Shown: positions 7,144 through 16,787 of the stretch, piece by piece
Position numbering within the stretch: position 1 is the first letter of the stretch
How the letters are laid out: each line of letters begins with the position of its first letter
DNA from: a bacterium D16-50
Lineage (GTDB): Bacteria; Bacillota; Clostridia; Lachnospirales; Lachnospiraceae
DNA length: 36,868 bases
NCBI GenBank assembly: GCA_003612485.1
Contig: RAZA01000037.1
Span: forward strand, 1-36,868
Direction: 5' to 3'
The notes under the pieces: generated by a model
Seen by the model: only the letters and a program-made list of their open reading frames with translations
What the model was told of the DNA's origin: nothing
Database searches by the model: none
Translations under genes and position numbers: made by a program

Positions 7144-8967
7144 ATGTTCCGATTCATGGGTTCCAAAAAGAAAAACAGTTTCCTGAGCAGGCTGCTGCTG
7201 ACGTATCTGGTGGCCGCGCTGATTCCTCTGTTCTGCATAATCGGCATTCTGTTTCATTTGAAATGGGATGCCGGAAAGCAGGAAATGCAGAGGACTGCTG
7301 ACTACACGGCAGAGCTGTTGAGCATCCAGCTGGAGTCTGTCTGGAACACCATGTCCTTCATCTCTCTGGACATCGTATCCCATGGGGAATTTGTGGCTGC
7401 GGCAGTGGGGCTCACCTATGAGAACACCTCATCCTATGAGAAATCCCGCTGCTACAATACGCTGGTAGGGGCCATCAGCGCCTACCCTTACGTAAGTTCT
7501 TCTTATCGGGTGGTCTTCTTCAATGAGGAGGGCTACTTTATGACAAATGAAAGGTACAACCGTGCCTATGACTATACTTACAGACTGCCGGAGGGCTGTC
7601 TGGAACAATATGGCTGGATCGGCACCGCCCGGAATAATTACGGCAAGGAGATTATGCTGCCCGTATCGTCGGAGGCCTTGCCCAATACGGCCACGGAGGG
7701 CTTCTCTTTGGTGCGGTCCGTGCGGGATCCGGGCTCCGTGGTAGGATTTTTGGCGGTTCAGCTGACCGGGGACAGCCTGACGCAGCTTCTCTGTGTGGGA
7801 GAGCTGTACGACATAGACATCATGATCTCCCGGGGCAGCGATATCATCTATAGAAGCGAAGGGTTTCCAGCCTATGCCGCCGAAAGTCTGGGGGAGGACA
7901 GGGGAGCGCTGCTGCCTGCTCTGAGGCAAAATTATCTGGTGTCCTCCGTTCTCCGGGAGGACAGCGACATTCAGGTGACGGCGGTCATTTCCATGGAAAC
8001 CGTGCTGCGGCAGATGCGGGCTGATTTTATGCTGATTGGGCTCATCGCTGTTTTTGTGACCTTGCTGACTCTGATCATGATCTATGTCTTTGCCCGCAGA
8101 ATGTCCGCCCCTTTGATTCTGTTCACGAAAAAAATGAAGGATACCACCGTGCGGAACCTTCTGGAGGATTCCGACGATAGGAGCAAGGCTCCCTTTCATG
8201 AGGTACAGCTTCTGTATGACGAATTTTCCAGAATGCGCGGGCGGCTTGAGGTGATGATAGAGAATGAGATCGCCCTCACCGCGCTGCAGTCCAAAGAGCG
8301 GCTCCGTTATCTTCAGTCTCAGATCAATCCCCATTTTCTCTACAATACCCTGAATATGATCGGCATCATGGGAGCCGAGACGGGAGACATGCGGATCTAC
8401 AATTCCTGCCAAATGCTCTCCGCCGTGCTTAAGTACGCCGTCACGGACAAGGAAAGCGATTCCGCCACCTTCGGGGAGGAATTTGATAATACGGAAATGT
8501 ATCTGAAGCTTATGAAGCTGCGCTTTGAGGATAGGCTGGAGTTTCGTCTGGAATGCCATCCGGATCTTAAGGAGCGCAGGACTCTGCGCATCACCCTGCA
8601 GCCCTTTGTGGAAAATATATTCGAGCATGCCTTTGACGCCGGCCATACAAAGCTCACCGTGTCCGTGAAAGGGACCGTCGTAAGCGATAAGTGGAGCATT
8701 GTGATTCAGGATGACGGCGCAGGCATGCCTGAGAAGGAGCTGCAGGCATTGGCGCAGGAGATAGAGAACGGAATCAGGGGCAGCGCTCTTTCGGGGAACT
8801 CCGTGCAGGAGGAGATTCATATCGGCATCAGGAATACTCTGGTCAGGATGTCCTTGTTCTACGGGGATTCTTTCCGGTATTCTATCGATAATGTGCCCTC
8901 GGGAGGCTTTCGGGTGACTCTGGAAGGGGGCTGGGGGCAGGAGAGGCCGGGGGAGGTGGGAGAATGA
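7144..8967 (+). CDS. YesM-type sensor histidine kinase
   Basis: ATG 7144 follows GGAGG (7131-7135) at good distance; the GTG at 7135 overlaps the site itself. The 607-aa protein has a membrane helix at ~15-39, an extracellular sensor domain of ~250 residues, a second helix near 295-320 (LIGLIAVFVTLLTLIMIYVF), a HAMP-like linker, and a His_kinase (PF06580) core with LQSQINPHFLYNTLNMIG near residue 393; His is in NPHF. The GHKL ATPase shows QPFVENIFEHAF and DDGAGMP. Such kinases sense sugars outside the cell or the loaded binding protein. It overlaps the regulator gene by 4 bp (ATGA), so the two form one signalling unit that most likely controls the importer. Confidence 0.93.
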   Translation: MFRFMGSKKKNSFLSRLLLTYLVAALIPLFCIIGILFHLKWDAGKQEMQRTADYTAELLSIQLESVWNTMSFISLDIVSHGEFVAAAVGLTYENTSSYEKSRCYNTLVGAISAYPYVSSSYRVVFFNEEGYFMTNERYNRAYDYTYRLPEGCLEQYGWIGTARNNYGKEIMLPVSSEALPNTATEGFSLVRSVRDPGSVVGFLAVQLTGDSLTQLLCVGELYDIDIMISRGSDIIYRSEGFPAYAAESLGEDRGALLPALRQNYLVSSVLREDSDIQVTAVISMETVLRQMRADFMLIGLIAVFVTLLTLIMIYVFARRMSAPLILFTKKMKDTTVRNLLEDSDDRSKAPFHEVQLLYDEFSRMRGRLEVMIENEIALTALQSKERLRYLQSQINPHFLYNTLNMIGIMGAETGDMRIYNSCQMLSAVLKYAVTDKESDSATFGEEFDNTEMYLKLMKLRFEDRLEFRLECHPDLKERRTLRITLQPFVENIFEHAFDAGHTKLTVSVKGTVVSDKWSIVIQDDGAGMPEKELQALAQEIENGIRGSALSGNSVQEEIHIGIRNTLVRMSLFYGDSFRYSIDNVPSGGFRVTLEGGWGQERPGEVGE

Positions 8968-10487
8968 AGCAGTTTCCGTATGAAAAGAGTCAGGGCATCC
9001 TGAGGGTGGTGGTCGTGGAGGACGAACCTCCCATGCTGCGTTTTCTGAGCCGGCTGCTGGAACAGACGGAAGGGTTTCAGGTGGCGGCCCAGTGTACCGG
9101 GGCGGAGGAGGCGCTTTCGTTTTTGGGAACCGCTTCTGTGGATCTGCTCATCTCCGATATCAGGATGTCCGGCATGAGCGGTCTTAAGCTGGCGGAGGAA
9201 GCCCGCAGATATGCTCCGGACATGCATATCATCATAGTCACGGGCTATAGATCCTTTGAATATGCAAAGACTGCCGTGCCGCTGAACATCGACGCTTTTG
9301 TCACGAAACCCATCGACCAGAGAGAGTTTCAGGAGATTCTGTTCCGGATCAGGGAAACTTGTCTAAGGAGCCGTCTTGCAAGGGTACGTTTCCTTTTGGA
9401 GCAGGCCTTTGGGGGCAATGATCAGCAGTTCCGGCAGCTGCTGGCCAGACAGGGCTGCGTTCCCTGCGAAGTGCTTCTGGTTCACTATCCGGGGGACCAC
9501 GGGGAGCTGCTGGCCTGCGCCAAACGGGCCAGAGACTCATTGCTGTACCTGCATTATCAGAATGCCGTGCTGTTTTTTTGGCCGGAGGAAGATTCGGAGG
9601 AGACGGTTCGCTATATCACCGTAAAACTTTCCAGACAGGCCCTGAGGCCGGCTACGGGACTCTGCCTGCATCTTGCCTCCTTTCCGGATCAGGGCCCCTC
9701 CGTGGGGCAGCTGCGGGAAATCTATAGGAATCAGGTGCTGAAGATGGTGATACCGGGATGCTTTGTCTGCTATACGGCTTCGGAACTGGAGGAGAGGATG
9801 GGAGAGGCGGCCTCTTACAGGAGAGACGATTCTCTCTGGCAGGACATCGGGAGGGACATTCTATCCAGAAAGTGGGAGGAGGTGTGGGGGCTTCTGGAAC
9901 AGCTTTTCTGTCTCTGGGAGAAAGACAGGATGCCGGTTTCCTTTCTGCGCAGGCGAATGCACAGCCTTACGGAGCTGTTTGCCAGAGGGGAGAGGCTTGC
10001 CGTTGATCCGTTTTCCGTAAATGACAGGATCGATGAAATGATATCCCTTCTGGACAGCTATGAGGATATTTGCCAAGGGGCGCTGGGGGTTCTGAAGACC
10101 TGCGTCTGTCAGGAGGCCTCTTCAGACGACAAGGAGCTGGAGCTGTTTTCCCGGATCAAGGCCCTTGTCCTGCAGAACCTGAGCCGCAACTATACACTGC
10201 AGGAGATCTGCGGGATTTTTCAGGTAAGCCAGCCCTATGTGCGCAAAATTTTTCTGAAATATACCCAGAAAACGTACAATGATTTTATTTCGGGGGAAAA
10301 GATCCGGTATGCAGTTCGCTTGTTGGAGGAAAATCCCCAGATCCCGGTGAAGGATCTGGCCGCCGCGCTGGGCTATGAACAGCTGTATTTCAGCACAGTC
10401 TTTAAGAAGAATCTGGGGGTCACGCCGTCCCGGTACAAGCAGTCTGTATCGGAGAGGAAGGAAACGGGCCAACCAGACAATCAATGA
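8964..10487 (+). CDS. YesN-type response regulator (receiver plus AraC DNA-binding domain)
   Basis: A 507-aa regulator. The receiver occupies residues ~12-130 with acidic pair E19/D20, phospho-acceptor Asp65 (LISDIRMSGMSG), Thr93 and Lys115 (FVTKPID). A ~260-residue middle region links it to a C-terminal AraC domain with two helix-turn-helices: YTLQEICGIFQVSQPYVRK and PVKDLAAALGYEQLYFSTV, followed by FKKNLGVTPSRYK. It is partnered with the overlapping YesM-type kinase and probably activates the promoter before the binding-protein gene and perhaps that of the downstream YetA-like gene. Confidence 0.93.
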   Translation: MKQFPYEKSQGILRVVVVEDEPPMLRFLSRLLEQTEGFQVAAQCTGAEEALSFLGTASVDLLISDIRMSGMSGLKLAEEARRYAPDMHIIIVTGYRSFEYAKTAVPLNIDAFVTKPIDQREFQEILFRIRETCLRSRLARVRFLLEQAFGGNDQQFRQLLARQGCVPCEVLLVHYPGDHGELLACAKRARDSLLYLHYQNAVLFFWPEEDSEETVRYITVKLSRQALRPATGLCLHLASFPDQGPSVGQLREIYRNQVLKMVIPGCFVCYTASELEERMGEAASYRRDDSLWQDIGRDILSRKWEEVWGLLEQLFCLWEKDRMPVSFLRRRMHSLTELFARGERLAVDPFSVNDRIDEMISLLDSYEDICQGALGVLKTCVCQEASSDDKELELFSRIKALVLQNLSRNYTLQEICGIFQVSQPYVRKIFLKYTQKTYNDFISGEKIRYAVRLLEENPQIPVKDLAAALGYEQLYFSTVFKKNLGVTPSRYKQSVSERKETGQPDNQ

Positions 10488-10561
10488 ACGGAATTCATAA
10501 GGAATGGAATTCACATTGAACAGAATTTATTCATGTTTCGACCAAGACAAGGAGGTATCCT

Positions 10562-13303
10562 ATGAAGCTGCATTTGTTGAAGGGCCGGAGGGCTTACGGC
10601 TATGTTCAGTTCGGGAGCATATGGGAGAGGGGAAAGGTGCGCGGGGGCCGTTTTCGCCTGCATGGAGCACAGGGCAGGGAAGTTCCGGTACAGTCCAGAA
10701 TCACCGCGTTCTGGCCGGACGGAAGCGTCAAGTGGGCCGCCCATACGGCTGACAGCAGATTGATGGGGGAGGAGGCGGAGCTTTCATGGGAGGATTCTTG
10801 TGGAGGAGACGCTTTGGACAAGGAGGCTCTAAAGCAGGAGTCCCTGAGGGAAACCCTCTGCACGGAGGGGCTGGATGGCTGGAGATTTTCCTCCGGCGCC
10901 ATGACGCTCTTCGTCCCCCGGCAGGGAAAGGAGCTGTTCCGGGATCTGACCATAGGGGGAGAGCTTCGGGCAGCCGACGCCTGCCTGAAGGCGATTCTGG
11001 AGAGGCGAGGGGGAACGGAGGGCTCTTATGTCAGAATGGAATGGCCGGGGGTGAGCATGATTCAGGAGGCGGTCTTGGAGGATGCCGGGCCGCTGATGTG
11101 GAGCTTCTGCTTCAGAGGGACGCATGTCTTCCAAGGAATAAAGGACTTTGGAATGAAGGACTTTATGGAGAGGGGAAGCTTTCCGGAGACAAGCAAAGAG
11201 GCCATTCCCTTTATTCTGCGGATGAAGCTCTATAGAGATACCACAAGGATCGATATGCAGCATACCTTTCTCTATGACGGAGACGAGACAGTGGATTTCC
11301 TCAAGGGAGTGGGCATAGAGGTACGCTGCCCTCTGAAGGGAGATAGCTTTGACAGACATGTCCGTTTCGGCACGGATTACGGCAGCTTTCACGAGGCTTC
11401 CAGCCTTATGCTGGTGTGGGATCACAAGCATCCGGGGGAGATCTATGACGCCCAGATCAAAGGAAGCTCTCTGGCAGAGGGCTGCGGACTGTCAGAGGAA
11501 ACGGCGGCACGGCTGAAGGGAATAGCCGCCGACTCTCCTATATGGGACCGGTATCGGCTGACTCAGGACAGTGATATGCATTTTTTCATTCAAAAAAAGA
11601 CGGCCCATGAGAACTGCTGTTTTTTGAACGCTCTTCATGGCGCCCATGCCAAGGGAACCATGGCCTTTGGAGGCGTGGGCGGCAGCGTGCTGATAGGGCT
11701 GCGGGATTTCTGGCAGAAGTACCCCTCGGGTCTGGAGGTGGAGGGGCTCTCCAAAGACACTGCCAAGGCCACTGTCTGGATTTATTCTCCCGCTGCACAG
11801 GCCTATGACTTCAGACATTATGACACCAGAGGCTATGCGGAGACCTGCTATGAGGGATTTTCCGACTGCGGCGCAACCCCTTACGGAGTGGCAAACACCA
11901 ATGACTGCAGCATCGAATTTAGGCAGGAGCTCATCCCTGAGGAGGATAGGCTGCAGGGGTTCGGGGATTCCGTGTCCCGTCCGCCTCTTTATTTCGGGGA
12001 TCCGGAGTATTACCACAGCCATAGGGCCTTCGGCTTCTGGAGCCTTCCCTCAAGGGAATCCGAGACGCTGTGCTGGCTGGAAGACCAGCTGGACAAGGCG
12101 GTGGAGTTCTATCAAAGGGAGGTGGAGAACAGGCATTGGTACGGGCTGTATGACTATGGAGATATCATGCATACATATGATGCGTTCCGCCATGTATGGC
12201 GGTATGACATAGGGGGGTACGCGTGGCAGAATACGGAGCTGATGCCTACTATGTGGCTCTGGCTGGCCTTTCTCAGAACGGGCAGGGAAGACATTCTGAC
12301 TCTGGCCGAGGCTATGACCCGCCATGCCTCGGACATAGACACCTATCATCTGGGACGGCTCAAGGGGCTGGGCACAAGGCACGGCATCCGCCATTGGGGG
12401 TGTCCCTGCAAGGAGATCCGCATCGGCATGGCGGGACATTATCGGTATCACTATTATCTGCTCTGCGACAGGCGCATGGAGGATGTGTTTGAGGATGGGA
12501 GGGATGCGGACTTTGCCCTTGTGGCCATGGATCCCCTTCGGTATGTCTATCCGGAAAAGGAAGACGGATTCCCCACCCATGCCAGAAGCGGACCCGACTG
12601 GTCCGCCATGGTCTCCAACTGGATGACCCATTATGAGCGTACCCTTGACGAGTCCTATCTTAGCAAGATACGTGTAGGCATGGAGGATATCAAGGCCGCG
12701 CCGCTGGGGCTGGTGTCAGGCCCTGACTTTGCCTACGATCCCCGGACCGGGCATCTGGGGTACATGGGGGAAAGCGCCACCGGCGGCATCCATCTTCAGG
12801 TGGCTCTGGGCGGTCCTCAGGTGTGGATGGAGCTGGCGGATCTGCTGGAGGATCAGGAGTGGAAGGCTCAGATCGCAGAATACGGCAGATTCTATTACCG
12901 TGCTCTGTGTCAGGGGGATATGCCTTGTCAGGGGGACGCTCTGGCAGATCAGCAGCAGAAGGCGAAGCCCTTTCTCTATCCTATCATGGCCTCAGCTATG
13001 GCGGCTTACGGGGCGTGGTTTTTTAGTGATGAGGCTCTGGCAAAAAAGACCGTGCAGGTTTTGCTGCGAGCCATGATAACAGGCAGGGATTGTGCAGGCT
13101 TCGCCCCTGTGTATAGTAGCGGCTGCGGCAATCTCAGAGAGCTTCCGGAGATTCGCTGGATCAGCACCAACTTTGCAGCCCAATGGTGCCTGAATGTCAT
13201 CGTGGCGCCGGACTTTGTAAGGGATTTTATTCCTGAAACCCTTGAGGAGGTTTTTCATATGCTGGAGGAATTCCCGGAGGAGGGAATGTTCCGCAATTGC
13301 TGA
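10562..13303 (+). CDS. YetA/PcRGLX-like protein, putative exo-rhamnogalacturonan lyase
   Basis: A 913-aa cytoplasmic protein without signal peptide, started at ATG 10562 with AAGGAGG at 10549-10555. The N-terminus carries the family mark FWPDGSVKWAAHT (residues 50-62). Further on there are aromatic-rich stretches such as RHWYGLYDYGDIMHTYD, GGYAWQNTELMPTMWLW and MAGHYRYHYYLLCDR, consistent with an alpha/alpha toroid between beta domains. The family includes B. subtilis YetA, whose gene follows the lplABCD importer, and the fungal PL26 enzyme PcRGLX, an exo-acting rhamnogalacturonan lyase. I infer that it degrades an imported rhamnogalacturonan fragment inside the cell. Substrate is not proven; a glycosidase-like or isomerising role is possible. 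Confidence 0.75.
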   Translation: MKLHLLKGRRAYGYVQFGSIWERGKVRGGRFRLHGAQGREVPVQSRITAFWPDGSVKWAAHTADSRLMGEEAELSWEDSCGGDALDKEALKQESLRETLCTEGLDGWRFSSGAMTLFVPRQGKELFRDLTIGGELRAADACLKAILERRGGTEGSYVRMEWPGVSMIQEAVLEDAGPLMWSFCFRGTHVFQGIKDFGMKDFMERGSFPETSKEAIPFILRMKLYRDTTRIDMQHTFLYDGDETVDFLKGVGIEVRCPLKGDSFDRHVRFGTDYGSFHEASSLMLVWDHKHPGEIYDAQIKGSSLAEGCGLSEETAARLKGIAADSPIWDRYRLTQDSDMHFFIQKKTAHENCCFLNALHGAHAKGTMAFGGVGGSVLIGLRDFWQKYPSGLEVEGLSKDTAKATVWIYSPAAQAYDFRHYDTRGYAETCYEGFSDCGATPYGVANTNDCSIEFRQELIPEEDRLQGFGDSVSRPPLYFGDPEYYHSHRAFGFWSLPSRESETLCWLEDQLDKAVEFYQREVENRHWYGLYDYGDIMHTYDAFRHVWRYDIGGYAWQNTELMPTMWLWLAFLRTGREDILTLAEAMTRHASDIDTYHLGRLKGLGTRHGIRHWGCPCKEIRIGMAGHYRYHYYLLCDRRMEDVFEDGRDADFALVAMDPLRYVYPEKEDGFPTHARSGPDWSAMVSNWMTHYERTLDESYLSKIRVGMEDIKAAPLGLVSGPDFAYDPRTGHLGYMGESATGGIHLQVALGGPQVWMELADLLEDQEWKAQIAEYGRFYYRALCQGDMPCQGDALADQQQKAKPFLYPIMASAMAAYGAWFFSDEALAKKTVQVLLRAMITGRDCAGFAPVYSSGCGNLRELPEIRWISTNFAAQWCLNVIVAPDFVRDFIPETLEEVFHMLEEFPEEGMFRNC

Positions 13304-13340
13304 GGGCGGTTTCGCCTCTATCGTCTTCGACGTTTTCTGA

Positions 13341-13371
13341 CAAAGCCCGGACGCATAAGGTCCGGGCTTTG
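13341..13371 (+). terminator. Terminator after the pectin-type locus
   Basis: A perfect 12-bp stem, caaagcccggac (13341-13352) and gtccgggctttg (13360-13371), with loop gcataag. The downstream tract gtattataataa is A/T-rich but not a pure T-run; the A-rich left side and T-rich right side would still serve as a terminator. Confidence 0.75.
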
Positions 13372-13432
13372 TATTATAATAAACTCTATTGAAATGCAAT
13401 TCCATTGAAATCTATCGAATTTCAAAGAACGG

Positions 13433-13462
13433 TTTACAATTTATGGAATGGTGTGATATGAT
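13433..13462 (+). promoter_or_regulatory. Promoter of the glycan gene cluster
   Basis: TTTACA (13433-13438), 18-bp spacer, TATGAT (13457-13462), about 68 bp before the oxidoreductase start. Just upstream (13386-13425) attgaaat occurs twice directly and once inverted (atttcaa), which could be a regulator site. Confidence 0.55.
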
Positions 13463-13529
13463 AGGAGAAGCTGTGTTATAGATGTATAGGCGTAGGACAA
13501 GCACATGGGATAAAGGGGCAGAAATCTAA

Positions 13530-15086
13530 ATGAAGAATGTTATCATTATCGGGGCCGGACCGGCCGGCCTGACGGCCGCATATGAACTGCTGAATAGGAG
13601 CAAAGACTTTCAGGTCGTTGTTCTGGAGGAGACGGAGGCCATAGGAGGGATTTCCAGAACGGTTTCCTTTCAGGGAAATCGGATGGACATCGGGGGACAC
13701 CGCTTTTTCTCAAAGGATCAGGAGGTGTCCGCGTGGTGGCGTAAGATGATGCCCCTGCAGGGCGGCAAAAGCTATGATGACAAGGTTCTGGAGAGGTCTT
13801 CCGCTCTGGAGGCGGGAGGGCCGGATCCGGAGAAGGAAAATCGGGTCATGCTGGTGCGCCACCGGGTCAGCAGAATCTATTATGACCATAAATTTTTTGA
13901 CTACCCCATCAGCCTGAAATGGCAGACCATACGGCAGATGGGTTTTTTCTGTACCATGAAGGCGGGATTTTCCTATCTGGCCAGCTGTGTCCACAAAAAA
14001 GAGGAGAACTGTCTGGAGAATTTCTATAGAAATCGTTTCGGGAAGGCGCTGTACTCCATGTTTTTTGAGGGTTATACGGAGAAACTCTGGGGGAGGCATC
14101 CCAGCGTCATTTCCGCGGACTGGGGCAGCCAGAGGGTAAAGGGCCTTTCCGTGGTGGCAATCTTGAAGGACATGTTCAGAAAGATGCTGCCCGGAAAGAA
14201 GAAGGGGGAGGTGGAGACCTCTCTGATCGAGGAATTCTGGTATCCCAAGTACGGGCCGGGGCAGCTGTGGGAGACGGTTGCCGCAGAGGTGGAGGACAGG
14301 GGCGGCAGGATCCTATTCGGCAGCAAGGTGGTAGGGCTGGAAAGAGGGCCAAAGGGCGATATAACGAAGGTGATCTTTGAAAAGGACGGGGAGAGGACGG
14401 CCATGGAGGGCGATATCGTGCTTTCCAGCATGCCGCTGAAGGATCTGGTAGAATGTATGCCCCATGTTCCGGATCAGGTGCGTGAGGTGGCAGGCGGGCT
14501 TCCCTACCGGGATTTTGTCACAGTGGGGCTGCTGGTTCCTTCCCTGAACCTGAAGAACGAGACGGATATACGGACGCTGAACAATCTGATCCCCGACTGC
14601 TGGATCTATGTGCAGGATACCGGGGTGAAGCTGGGCCGCATCCAGATCTTCAACAACTGGTCCCCCTATATGGTGGAGAATCCCGACGAGAGGGTATTTA
14701 TAGGACTGGAATACTTCTGTCAGGAAGGCGACGGCTTCTGGAACATGACGGAGGAGGAATGCGCGCAGTTTGCCATAGGAGAGCTGGTGGAGATGGGGAT
14801 CCTTGGGTCAAAGGAGGATGTGCTGGGATTCCATAGGGAGAGGGTGAAAAAGGCATATCCGGCGTATTTTGACACGTATGACCGGATAGATGAGGTGATC
14901 GCCTACCTGAACAAGGAATGCGGCAATCTCTACTGCATCGGCAGGAACGGGCAGCACCGCTACAACAACATGGATCATTCCATGGGCACTGCCTTCGAGG
15001 CGGTAAAGGATATTCTGGCAGGGGGCAAAGACAAGTCCAATGTCTGGAATGTGAACACGGAGAAGGAATATCATGAAGAAAGATAA
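13530..15086 (+). CDS. FAD-dependent oxidoreductase (protoporphyrinogen oxidase / UDP-galactopyranose mutase-like)
   Basis: A 518-aa soluble flavoprotein. The N-terminal dinucleotide-binding motif is IIIGAGPAGLTAAYEL (Gly8, Gly10, Gly13), followed by the acidic ribose-binding residues VVLEE and IGGISRTV, then GHRFFSKDQEV as in UDP-galactopyranose mutase and related enzymes. Near the C-terminus CIGRNGQHRYNNMDHSM completes the flavin site. Relatives often sit beside membrane glycosyltransferases in polysaccharide loci; the next two genes are of that kind. It overlaps the next gene by 14 bp. The substrate may be a sugar nucleotide or a polyprenyl-linked sugar; not determinable here. Confidence 0.82.
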   Translation: MKNVIIIGAGPAGLTAAYELLNRSKDFQVVVLEETEAIGGISRTVSFQGNRMDIGGHRFFSKDQEVSAWWRKMMPLQGGKSYDDKVLERSSALEAGGPDPEKENRVMLVRHRVSRIYYDHKFFDYPISLKWQTIRQMGFFCTMKAGFSYLASCVHKKEENCLENFYRNRFGKALYSMFFEGYTEKLWGRHPSVISADWGSQRVKGLSVVAILKDMFRKMLPGKKKGEVETSLIEEFWYPKYGPGQLWETVAAEVEDRGGRILFGSKVVGLERGPKGDITKVIFEKDGERTAMEGDIVLSSMPLKDLVECMPHVPDQVREVAGGLPYRDFVTVGLLVPSLNLKNETDIRTLNNLIPDCWIYVQDTGVKLGRIQIFNNWSPYMVENPDERVFIGLEYFCQEGDGFWNMTEEECAQFAIGELVEMGILGSKEDVLGFHRERVKKAYPAYFDTYDRIDEVIAYLNKECGNLYCIGRNGQHRYNNMDHSMGTAFEAVKDILAGGKDKSNVWNVNTEKEYHEER

Positions 15087-16752
15087 TAGAATGATACTGG
15101 CAGTGATGTTGTTGTGTGTTCTGTCCTTCTTTCTTTTTTCGCAGGACGCGGCGGAAAAGCTTTCGCCGGCAGGGATCTTTTTGCTGCTGGCTGTGGCCGT
15201 AGGCTATCAGGGATACCTGCACATAAGAAAAAGGCCGTGGCCGGACAGACGCTTGGGGCTGCTGTGCGGCGGCATGGGAATGTGCGCGGCGCTGCTGATC
15301 TGGTGGGCCTGCCGCATGAAGGCGGATATGGGGAAATATGGAGATCTGATCACTGTGGAGAGCTGGGTGCTGATCGCCGTGGTACTGGTCTGGTGCGGGC
15401 TGTGCGTATGGGCGGAAAAAGGAGTTACGGAGAACACCGTCCTGCTGATCTTGTTCGGCGGTTTCCTGATACGGATTTTCTATGTGGTTCTGGTGCAGTC
15501 CCATATACTGCAGAATGATACGGGGGCGCTGCTGGCCGAGGATTACGGACATATGGGGTATGTCTATCATATCTATTCGGAGGGAAGGCTTCCGGACACA
15601 TATAAGGTACAATTCTATCATCCTCCTCTGCACCATCTCATCTGTGCGCTGCTGCTGAAGGTTTTTTTCGCGCTGGGGTATCAGATCGGGGAGATGCAGG
15701 AGCTGCTGCAGGTGCAGGCGGTAATGTATGGGATGCTGACCTTGTTTTTCATAAACAAAATCGGAATCAGGCTGAGAATTCCCCCTCTGGGCAGGGGCAT
15801 CGGTCTGGCGTTCGCCGCTTTCCTGCCCTACGGCATCATGATGGGGGGAGCGGTGAACAACGACAGTCTGATGACCTTGCTATCGACAATGGCTTTGTAC
15901 TATACGCTGGTCTGGTATGAAAACCCCAGCTATAAGAATATCATCATTATGGCCCTGTGCATCGGGGGCGCCATGATGGCGAAGCTGTCCGGGGCGCTGG
16001 TGGCTCCGGCCATGGCGGTGCTGATGCTGCATAGGGCATGGAAGGAAAGAGAGCGTCTGGGGAATTGGCTGAGGCAGTTCGTATGCTTTGGCGCGGTAGC
16101 ATTTCCGCTGGGCCTATGGTATTCCGTTTTCCGGTATGTTAAAAACGGGATGCCTTTCGGGTACGTGCCCTCTCTGGGGGAGGACAGCGCGCAGTTCATC
16201 GGGATGCATATTGGGTGGAGCCGCTTTCTGGACTTTGAGAATGTCTTTGACAATTTGGCCCTGCAGTGGGACAACCATAATTGGATAGACCATAATATAC
16301 CCATATCTATGATAAAGTGCGCTGTTTTTGGGGAAGGCTATTACTACAACTCCAATTCCGCGCTGTGTTGGGCGGCCACGGTGATGTTCTGGGCCACGCT
16401 GGCGCTGGCGGTGCTTGTGGCGGCAGGGTATATTCTCTGGCTGTTTCAGAAAAGGCAGAGCGCCGTGGAAAAGGTGTTTCTGAGTGTGGCGCTGGCCGTA
16501 AGTGTATTTTCGTACACGAAATTTTGTCTGGCTTATCCTTATGTATGCACTATGAACATACGCTATATCATAGTGGCGCTGTATCTGGCGTTTCTGATTT
16601 TCGGAGGAGCAGTGGGAACGCTGATAGAGGGGATAGGCAGAAAGAGCGCCTTGGCGGCCAAAGGGATGAAGGCGGGAGCCGTGGCGCTGGCAGGCGGCTA
16701 TGTGGCGGGAGCCGTGGCGCTGATTGTTCAGGCGGGGCAGGTGCTGCCCTGA
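15073..16752 (+). CDS. GT-C membrane glycosyltransferase (family 39-like)
   Basis: A 559-aa protein with about 11-12 predicted membrane helices. The first large extracellular loop holds LLAEDYGHMGYVYHIY and QFYHPPLHHLIC, the D/E-containing loop and HPP-L-H signature of PMT/ArnT-type enzymes, and later GAVNNDSLMTLLSTMALYY. Such enzymes transfer a sugar from a polyprenyl-phosphate carrier to an acceptor outside the membrane. The start codon lies within the end of the oxidoreductase gene, which indicates coupled expression. No acceptor or donor can be named. Confidence 0.8.
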   Translation: MKKDNRMILAVMLLCVLSFFLFSQDAAEKLSPAGIFLLLAVAVGYQGYLHIRKRPWPDRRLGLLCGGMGMCAALLIWWACRMKADMGKYGDLITVESWVLIAVVLVWCGLCVWAEKGVTENTVLLILFGGFLIRIFYVVLVQSHILQNDTGALLAEDYGHMGYVYHIYSEGRLPDTYKVQFYHPPLHHLICALLLKVFFALGYQIGEMQELLQVQAVMYGMLTLFFINKIGIRLRIPPLGRGIGLAFAAFLPYGIMMGGAVNNDSLMTLLSTMALYYTLVWYENPSYKNIIIMALCIGGAMMAKLSGALVAPAMAVLMLHRAWKERERLGNWLRQFVCFGAVAFPLGLWYSVFRYVKNGMPFGYVPSLGEDSAQFIGMHIGWSRFLDFENVFDNLALQWDNHNWIDHNIPISMIKCAVFGEGYYYNSNSALCWAATVMFWATLALAVLVAAGYILWLFQKRQSAVEKVFLSVALAVSVFSYTKFCLAYPYVCTMNIRYIIVALYLAFLIFGGAVGTLIEGIGRKSALAAKGMKAGAVALAGGYVAGAVALIVQAGQVLP

Positions 16753-16787
16753 GGAGAGGCAGAATAGGTCTGGAGGATGTAAACCAT

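Noticed and set aside
6274..7383. 369-aa minus-strand ORF over the permease and kinase genes
   Set aside because: It is antisense to well-identified genes, has no ribosome binding site and its protein is a low-quality His/Gln/Arg-rich string; a codon-bias shadow.
7429..8820. 463-aa minus-strand ORF over the YesM-type kinase
   Set aside because: Lies wholly opposite a kinase with clear motifs; no known domain in the antisense product.
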